Shown here: positions 58,816 through 64,000 of the stretch, in pieces
Numbering within the stretch: the stretch's first letter is position 1
How the letters are laid out: the number at the start of each line of letters is the position of its first letter
Source: Streptomyces avermitilis MA-4680 = NBRC 14893
GTDB lineage: Bacteria > Actinomycetota > Actinomycetes > Streptomycetales > Streptomycetaceae
Reading direction: 5' to 3'
DNA length: 64,000 nt
Assembly: GCF_000009765.2 (NCBI RefSeq)
Contig: NC_003155.5
Location: 7,998,001-8,062,000 of the forward strand
The notes under the pieces: generated by a model
What the model was told of the DNA's origin: nothing
Seen by the model: the letters and a program-made list of their open reading frames with translations, nothing else
Database searches by the model: none
Made by a program: the position numbers and the translations under genes

Positions 58816-59979
58816 ATGAGTGTCGGCACGAGCGGTGCACAGAAGGCGCCGCGAGCACAGGACGTGCGCGGCACACCCGCGTCCCGGCGCGGTGATCTGG
58901 CCGAACTCGGCATCGACCCCGACGAACTGCCCGACGGACTGGTCGTGGCGGACGAACACGGGCGGGTGATCTGCTTCAACGCCGCGGCGGCCCGTATCAC
59001 CGCCGTGTCCGCCGCCGACGCCCTCGGGCAGCGGCTGGAGCGCGCCCTGCCGTTGGAGGACCTCGAAGGCCGCCGCTGGTGGCAGCTGACCGACCCCTAC
59101 GGCGGCCTCGCGATCCGCGTCGCACAGCCCGAGCGCAACCTGCTGCTCCCCGGCGGCCGGGAAGTCCTCGTGTCGGTGCGCTACGTGCGGACGAGGCCCA
59201 CCGGGCCGGTCCGCCGCCTCGTCGTCTCCCTGCGGGACACCGAAGCCCGTCGTCGCACCGAGCGCAGCCACGCCGAGCTGATCGCCACCGTCGCCCACGA
59301 ACTGCGCTCCCCGCTCACCTCGGTCAAGGGCTTCACCGCCACGCTGCTCGCCAAGTGGGAGCGCTTCACCGACGACCAGAAGAAACTCATGCTGGAGACC
59401 GTCGACGCCGACGCGAACCGTGTGACGCGGCTCATCGCCGAGCTGCTCGACATCTCCCGCATCGACTCCGGACGCCTCGAGGTGCGCCGTCAGCCCGTCG
59501 ACATCGGCGCGGCCGTCGGGCGGCACATCCAGGCGTACGTCGCCGCGGGGCAGCCCGCCGACCGGTTCCTGCTCCGCATAGAGCAGCCCCTGCCCGCCCT
59601 GTGGGCCGACCCCGACAAGATCGACCAGGTGCTCAGCAACCTCCTCGAAAATGCGGTGCGGCACGGCGAGGGAACCGTCACGATCGACGTAACGCCCTCG
59701 GCGTCCCCGCGCGAGCGGACGGACGACGAGGGCACTGCGCACGCTGCCACGTCGGTCACGGTGAGCGACGAGGGTCCCGGCATCCCGGAGGAGTCCATGA
59801 ACCGCGTCTTCACCCGCTTCTGGCGGGGCAGCAAGCGCGGCGGCACGGGCCTCGGGCTCTACATCGTCAAGGGCATCGTCGAGGCCCACGGCGGCGGCAT
59901 CACGGTCGGCCGCGCCCCCGGCGGCGGCGCCGAATTCCGATTTACGTTGCCCGTGGCCACCCCGGCGTATCTGCTGTAG
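58816..59979 (+). CDS. PAS-domain sensor histidine kinase without adjacent response regulator
   Basis: 387 residues. PAS domain about 30-135 (LPDGLVVADEHGRVICFNAA), HisKA with the phospho-acceptor His161 in TVAHELRSPLTSVKGF, and HATPase with NLLENAVRHGEG (N box), SDEGPGIPEES (G1) and GGTGLGLYIVKGIVEAHGG (G2). No membrane helix, so it is a cytosolic sensor. No response regulator is encoded nearby, making it an orphan kinase. Confidence 0.92.
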   Translation: MSVGTSGAQKAPRAQDVRGTPASRRGDLAELGIDPDELPDGLVVADEHGRVICFNAAAARITAVSAADALGQRLERALPLEDLEGRRWWQLTDPYGGLAIRVAQPERNLLLPGGREVLVSVRYVRTRPTGPVRRLVVSLRDTEARRRTERSHAELIATVAHELRSPLTSVKGFTATLLAKWERFTDDQKKLMLETVDADANRVTRLIAELLDISRIDSGRLEVRRQPVDIGAAVGRHIQAYVAAGQPADRFLLRIEQPLPALWADPDKIDQVLSNLLENAVRHGEGTVTIDVTPSASPRERTDDEGTAHAATSVTVSDEGPGIPEESMNRVFTRFWRGSKRGGTGLGLYIVKGIVEAHGGGITVGRAPGGGAEFRFTLPVATPAYLL

Positions 59980-60160
59980 CGCCGCAGAGGCCCACGGGCG
60001 CACGTCGTACCGGAGCCACCCCTCGGACTGCGCGTCCGAGGCAGGCTCCCACCCCGTTAGACTCGGCCTTTGGCACCTTTGCGTCCTCTCATCTGTGGAC
60101 GATTCGTCTCCGAGTCGTGGACGGGGACCATCCGCCAGCCAACCGGAAGCACGGGAAGAG

Positions 60161-61288
60161 ATGTCGGCACCGAATAAGTCGTACGACCCTGTAGAGGTCG
60201 AGGCCTTGAAACCGGAAGAGATCGAGCGCATGCGGGACGAGGCGCTCGCCGCCTTCGCGGCCGCCGGCGACCTCGACGCGCTCCAGGAGGCCAAGGTCGC
60301 CCACACCGGCGGCACCTCGCCGCTGGCCCTCGCCAACCGCGAGATCGGCGCCCTGCCCCCGCATGCCAAGGCCGCGGCCGGCAAGCTGGTCGGCCAGGCC
60401 CGTGGCGCCGTGAACAAGGCCCTCGGCGCCCGCCAGGCCGAGCTGGAGGCCGAGCGCGACGCCCGCGTGCTGGTCGAGGAGGCGGTGGACGTCACACTGC
60501 CGTACGACCGCGTACCGGCCGGCGCCCGCCACCCGCTGACCACGTTCATGGAGCGCGTCGCGGATGTCTTCGTGGCCATGGGCTACGAGATCGCGGAAGG
60601 CCCCGAGGTCGAGGCGGAGTGGTTCAACTTCGACGCCCTCAACTTCACCCCGGACCACCCGGCCCGGCAGATGCAGGACACCTTCTTCGTCGAGGGCCCG
60701 AAGGGCACCGAAGGAGACGAGTCCGGTGTCGTGCTGCGCACCCACACCTCGCCCGTGCAGGCCCGCGCCATGCTCGACCGCGAGCCGCCCGTCTACATCG
60801 TCTGCCCCGGCCGCGTCTACCGCACCGACGAGCTGGACGCCACGCACACCCCGGTCTTCCACCAGATCGAGCTGCTCGCCATCGACGAGGGCCTGACCAT
60901 GGCCGACCTCAAGGGCACCCTGGACCACATGGTCCAGACGCTCTTCGGCGCGGACATGAAGACGCGGCTGCGGCCGAACTACTTCCCGTTCACCGAGCCG
61001 TCCGCCGAGATGGACATGCTCTGCTACGTCTGCAAGGGCGAGTCCGTCGGCAACCCCGACCGTCCCTGCCGCACCTGCTCCAGCGAGGGCTGGATCGAGC
61101 TCGGCGGCTGCGGCATGGTCAACCCCCGTGTCCTCACCGCCTGCGGGGTGGACCCGGAGAAGTACAGCGGATTCGCCTTCGGGTTCGGCATCGAGCGGAT
61201 GCTGATGTTCCGCCACAACGTCGAAGACATGCGAGACATGGTCGAGGGTGACGTCCGGTTCACCCGGCCGTTCGGGATGGAGATCTGA
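60161..61288 (+). CDS. pheS: Phenylalanine--tRNA ligase alpha subunit
   Basis: 375 residues from ATG 60161 with GGGAAGAG upstream. N-terminal coiled-coil arm, then the class II core: motif 1 region [20 protein letters not shown], motif 2 [31 protein letters not shown], and motif 3 [20 protein letters not shown]. It forms the alpha2beta2 enzyme charging tRNA-Phe. The pheT start overlaps its stop by one base (TGATG). Confidence 0.97.
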   Translation: MSAPNKSYDPVEVEALKPEEIERMRDEALAAFAAAGDLDALQEAKVAHTGGTSPLALANREIGALPPHAKAAAGKLVGQARGAVNKALGARQAELEAERDARVLVEEAVDVTLPYDRVPAGARHPLTTFMERVADVFVAMGYEIAEGPEVEAEWFNFDALNFTPDHPARQMQDTFFVEGPKGTEGDESGVVLRTHTSPVQARAMLDREPPVYIVCPGRVYRTDELDATHTPVFHQIELLAIDEGLTMADLKGTLDHMVQTLFGADMKTRLRPNYFPFTEPSAEMDMLCYVCKGESVGNPDRPCRTCSSEGWIELGGCGMVNPRVLTACGVDPEKYSGFAFGFGIERMLMFRHNVEDMRDMVEGDVRFTRPFGMEI

Positions 61289-63789
61289 TGCGGGTCCCGC
61301 TTTCCTGGCTGCGGGAGTACGTCGACCTCCCCGCCACCGAGACCGGCCGCGATGTGCAGGCCAAGCTCGTTTCCGCCGGCCTCGAGGTCGAGAGGGTCGA
61401 GCAGCTCGGCGCCGACCTCAAGGGCCCCCTGGCCGTCGGCCAGGTGCTGACCATCGAGGAGCTGGAGGGCTTCAAGAAGCCGATCCGCTTCTGCACCGTC
61501 GACGTCGGCCAGGCCAACGGCACCGGTGAGCCCCAGGAGATCGTCTGCGGCGCCCGCAACTTCTCCGTCGGCGACAAGGTCGTCGTGGTCCTGCCCGGCG
61601 CCGTCCTGCCCGGCAACTTCGCGATCGCCGCGCGCAAGACGTACGGCAGGACCTCGCACGGCATGATCTGCTCCGGCGACGAGCTGGGCATGGGCGACGA
61701 CGGCTCCGGCGGCATCATCGTGCTCCCGCCGGAGTACGAGGTCGGCACCGACGCCATCGAGCTGCTCGAGCTGGTCGACGAGGTCCTCGACATCGCCGTC
61801 ACGCCCGACCGCGGCTACTGCCTGTCGCTGCGCGGCATCGCCCGCGAGACCGCCATCGCGTACGGCCTGCCGCTGCGCGACCCGGCGCTGCTCGACGTGC
61901 CGGCCCCGAACGCGTTCGGCCACCCGGTGAAGATCTCCGAGCCGCTGGGCTGCGACCGCTTCACCGCGCGCACGGTGACCGGCCTCGACCCCGAGGCGCG
62001 CTCCCCGATCTGGCTCCAGCGTCGGCTCCAGAAGGCCGGCATGCGCTCGATCTCGCTGGCCGTCGACATCACCAACTACGTGATGCTGGAGCTGGGCCAG
62101 CCCCTGCACGCCTACGACCGCTCCCGCATCCAGGGCGCGATCGGCGTGCGCCGGGCGGAGCAGGGCGAGAAGCTCACCACCCTCGACGGCACCCAGCGCA
62201 CGCTGGACGCCGAGGACCTGGTCATCACCGACGACCGCGGGCCCATCGGGCTCGCGGGCGTCATGGGCGGCGCCCACACCGAGATCGACGACACCGAGGG
62301 CACGACCACCGAGGTCGTCATCGAGGCCGCGCACTTCGACCCGATCTCCGTCGCCCGCACGGCCCGCCGCCACAAGCTGGCCTCCGAGGCGTCCAAGCGC
62401 TTCGAGCGCGGCGTCGACCCGCTGGCCGCCTCCGCCGCCGCCCAGCGCACGGTCGACCTGCTGGTGCTCCTCGCCGGCGGCAGCGCCGACGCGGGCGTCA
62501 CGGAGGTCATCACGCCCTCCGCGCCGCACACCATCACCATCCCGGCGAACCACCCGGACCGGGTGGCAGGAGTCGAGTACGGCCGCGAGACCGTCGTACG
62601 CCGTCTCCAGGAGGTCGGCTGCGACGTCTACGGGCAGGACGAGCTGCTCGTCACCGTGCCGTCCTGGCGGCCCGACCTGACCGACCCGAACGACCTGGCC
62701 GAGGAGGTCATCCGGCTCGAGGGCTACGAGAACCTGCCCTCGACCCTGCCCAAGCCCCCCGCGGGCCGGGGCCTGACCGAGCGGCAGCGGCTGCACCGCC
62801 GCGTCGGCCGCGCGCTGGCCGGCGCCGGATACGTCGAGGCGCCGAACTACCCCTTCATCGGGGAGCACGTCTTCGACCAGTTCGGCCTCGCCGCCGACGA
62901 CCCGAAGCGCCGGGTCGTCAAGCTGGTCAACCCGCTCTCCGAGGAGGAGCCCGCGCTCCGCACGACGCTGCTGCCGGGCCTGCTCGGCGCGCTGCGCCGC
63001 AACGACGGGCGCGGTTCGCACGACCTGGCGCTCTTCGAGACCGGGCTGGTCTTCCACCCGCGCGCGGAGCAGCGCATCGCGGTCCGGCTGCCCGTCGACC
63101 GCCGTCCCACGGACGAGGAGATCGCCTCCCTCACCGCCGCGCTGCCCGAGCAGCCCCGGCACGCCGCCGTCGTCCTCGCGGGCGCCCGCGAGCAGGCCGG
63201 CTGGTGGGGCAAGGGCCGCCCGGCCGACTGGGCCGACGCGGTCGAGGCCGCACGCACCCTGGCCCGCGAGGCGGGGACCGAACTCCTCGTGCGCGCCGGC
63301 CAGTACGGGCCGTGGCACCCGGGCCGCTGCGCCGAGCTCGCCGTCGTCCTCGACGGCGAGGAGAAGGTCATCGGGTACGCCGGCGAGCTGCACCCCGGTG
63401 TCCTGAAGACGCTGGGTCTGCCCGCGCGCACCAGCGCGATGGAGCTGAACCTGGACGCGCTGGAGCAGGCGAGCGCGGGCGTCGTGAAGGGGCCCCGGAT
63501 CTCCACGTTCCCGGTCGCCACCCAGGACGTCGCGCTGGTCGTCGACAAGACGGTTCCGCACGCGGACGTCGAGGCGGCACTGCGCGAGGGTGCGGGTGAA
63601 CTCCTGGAGTCCATCCGGCTGTTCGACGTGTACGAGAGCGAGCAGCTCGGCGCGGGCAAGAAGTCCCTCGCCTACGCGCTGCGCTTCCGTGCCGCCGACC
63701 GCACCCTGACCGTCGAGGAGGCCTCCACGGCCCGCGACGCGGCGGTGGCGCTGGCCGCCGAGCGCACAGGGGCGGCACTGCGGAGCTAG
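61288..63789 (+). CDS. pheT: Phenylalanine--tRNA ligase beta subunit
   Basis: 833 residues. Order: N-terminal OB-type tRNA-binding domain (about 40-150, [13 protein letters not shown]), B3/4 editing domain (about 210-395, [21 protein letters not shown]), B5 (about 405-480, [40 protein letters not shown]), the catalytic-like core and the C-terminal anticodon-binding FDX-ACB domain (about 740-833, [20 protein letters not shown]). Hydrolytic editing removes mischarged Tyr. Full length, one-base overlap with pheS. Confidence 0.97.
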   Translation: MRVPLSWLREYVDLPATETGRDVQAKLVSAGLEVERVEQLGADLKGPLAVGQVLTIEELEGFKKPIRFCTVDVGQANGTGEPQEIVCGARNFSVGDKVVVVLPGAVLPGNFAIAARKTYGRTSHGMICSGDELGMGDDGSGGIIVLPPEYEVGTDAIELLELVDEVLDIAVTPDRGYCLSLRGIARETAIAYGLPLRDPALLDVPAPNAFGHPVKISEPLGCDRFTARTVTGLDPEARSPIWLQRRLQKAGMRSISLAVDITNYVMLELGQPLHAYDRSRIQGAIGVRRAEQGEKLTTLDGTQRTLDAEDLVITDDRGPIGLAGVMGGAHTEIDDTEGTTTEVVIEAAHFDPISVARTARRHKLASEASKRFERGVDPLAASAAAQRTVDLLVLLAGGSADAGVTEVITPSAPHTITIPANHPDRVAGVEYGRETVVRRLQEVGCDVYGQDELLVTVPSWRPDLTDPNDLAEEVIRLEGYENLPSTLPKPPAGRGLTERQRLHRRVGRALAGAGYVEAPNYPFIGEHVFDQFGLAADDPKRRVVKLVNPLSEEEPALRTTLLPGLLGALRRNDGRGSHDLALFETGLVFHPRAEQRIAVRLPVDRRPTDEEIASLTAALPEQPRHAAVVLAGAREQAGWWGKGRPADWADAVEAARTLAREAGTELLVRAGQYGPWHPGRCAELAVVLDGEEKVIGYAGELHPGVLKTLGLPARTSAMELNLDALEQASAGVVKGPRISTFPVATQDVALVVDKTVPHADVEAALREGAGELLESIRLFDVYESEQLGAGKKSLAYALRFRAADRTLTVEEASTARDAAVALAAERTGAALRS

Positions 63790-63823
63790 CTTCGCCGGAA
63801 GTGCCGGGGAACTGCTGGGCGTC

Positions 63824-63852
63824 GGCCGGCTGCGGGTTGTCCGTGGCCGGCC
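63824..63852 (+). terminator. Possible terminator after pheT
   Basis: GGCCGGC (63824-63830) and GCCGGCC (63846-63852) form a 7-bp stem around a 15-base loop, 35 bases after the stop. No T-run. The rest of the 211-base end region (63790-64000) contains only the 8-bp array and no gene. Confidence 0.35.
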
Positions 63853-63882
63853 GCGCCCATGCGGCGGAGTCGCACGATGTCG

Positions 63883-63922
63883 TGGCTCAGTGGCTCAGTG
63901 GCTCAGTGGCTCAGCGGCTCGG
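63883..63922. repeat. 8-bp tandem repeat (TGGCTCAG)
   Basis: Four perfect copies (63883-63914) and a diverged fifth (CGGCTCGG, 63915-63922). A likely slippage-prone tract downstream of pheT. Confidence 0.95.
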
Positions 63923-64000
63923 TGGCCCCGCGGCCCCCGACGGGCCCCTCGGCCACCTCACTCATTCGAGTGACGATTCCGGGCGATCTGGCCCGATCGG

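Noticed and set aside
60020-60160. Phe leader peptide or T-box ahead of pheS
   Set aside because: No short frame rich in Phe codons and no T-box sequence was found in the region before pheS.
1-64000. CRISPR arrays, prophage or integrated elements
   Set aside because: No array of spaced identical repeats, integrase, transposase or att-like duplication was seen; all tandem repeats have adjacent units without spacers.

Overview
The window is a piece of the core chromosome of a Streptomyces species or a very close relative. The DNA is strongly GC-rich with G or C at most third codon positions, GTG starts are common, neighbouring genes often overlap by 4 bases, and several families are actinobacterial (Pup ligase, PafBC, conservon, DUF2510, DUF1844). 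From memory, the gene order matches, in reverse, the stretch of S. coelicolor from pafA to pheT (about SCO1640 to SCO1594). No rRNA or tRNA gene, CRISPR array, prophage or complete insertion sequence is visible.

Left part (1-10.3 kb, plus strand): the 3' end of pafA, two FKBP-type prolyl isomerases, the WYL regulators pafB and pafC, a zinc-ribbon protein, a 64-residue membrane protein, tatA, tatC, a lipid-kinase-family gene and the Ski2-like helicase helY. The pafA-pafB-pafC-tatA-tatC-helY order is also known from mycobacteria. Next (10.3-19.1 kb, mostly minus strand) come an LLM flavin monooxygenase behind a 25-residue Cys-containing leader peptide, and a four-gene urea catabolism operon (two DUF1989 proteins, urea carboxylase, allophanate hydrolase) divergent from a TetR regulator.

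19.4-23.9 kb is a complete conservon (sensor-kinase-like protein, roadblock protein, DUF742 protein, small GTPase, cytochrome P450). It corresponds to cvn9/rarABCDE, and the P450 lacks the EXXR arginine. 24-36 kb holds a pseudouridine synthase, a GNAT acetyltransferase, an APC permease that carries the same palindromic promoter element as the urea operon, a PadR regulator, a drug-type ABC exporter, an iron-box-controlled siderophore-interacting protein, a 5'-3' exonuclease and a two-gene glycine betaine importer whose second gene fuses a permease to two substrate-binding domains.

36-48 kb holds a decayed interval, an XRE-cupin regulator, a methyltransferase, a signal-less metal-receptor protein, a TDT transporter divergent from its LysR regulator, and an amine-degradation cluster (PuuD-like hydrolase, FadR-type regulator, GlnA4-like ligase, aldehyde dehydrogenase, SDR) with a secreted HAD phosphatase after it. 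48-56 kb holds a DUF2510 protein, a fold-III PLP enzyme, a Pro-rich membrane protein overlapping a mycosin-like protease, a beta-lactamase-fold protein, an SseB-family protein and a DUF1844 protein. The right end is translation: infC (apparent AUC start, structured leader), rpmI, rplT, an SpoU-type methyltransferase, a PAS histidine kinase, pheS and pheT.

The most unexpected pattern is at gene 3' ends. Five genes end in short tandem arrays whose first unit contains the gene's own stop codon, and a sixth stop codon sits inside a palindrome that recurs twice downstream. A second useful signal is the shared palindrome that ties the APC permease to the urea carboxylase operon 9 kb away.
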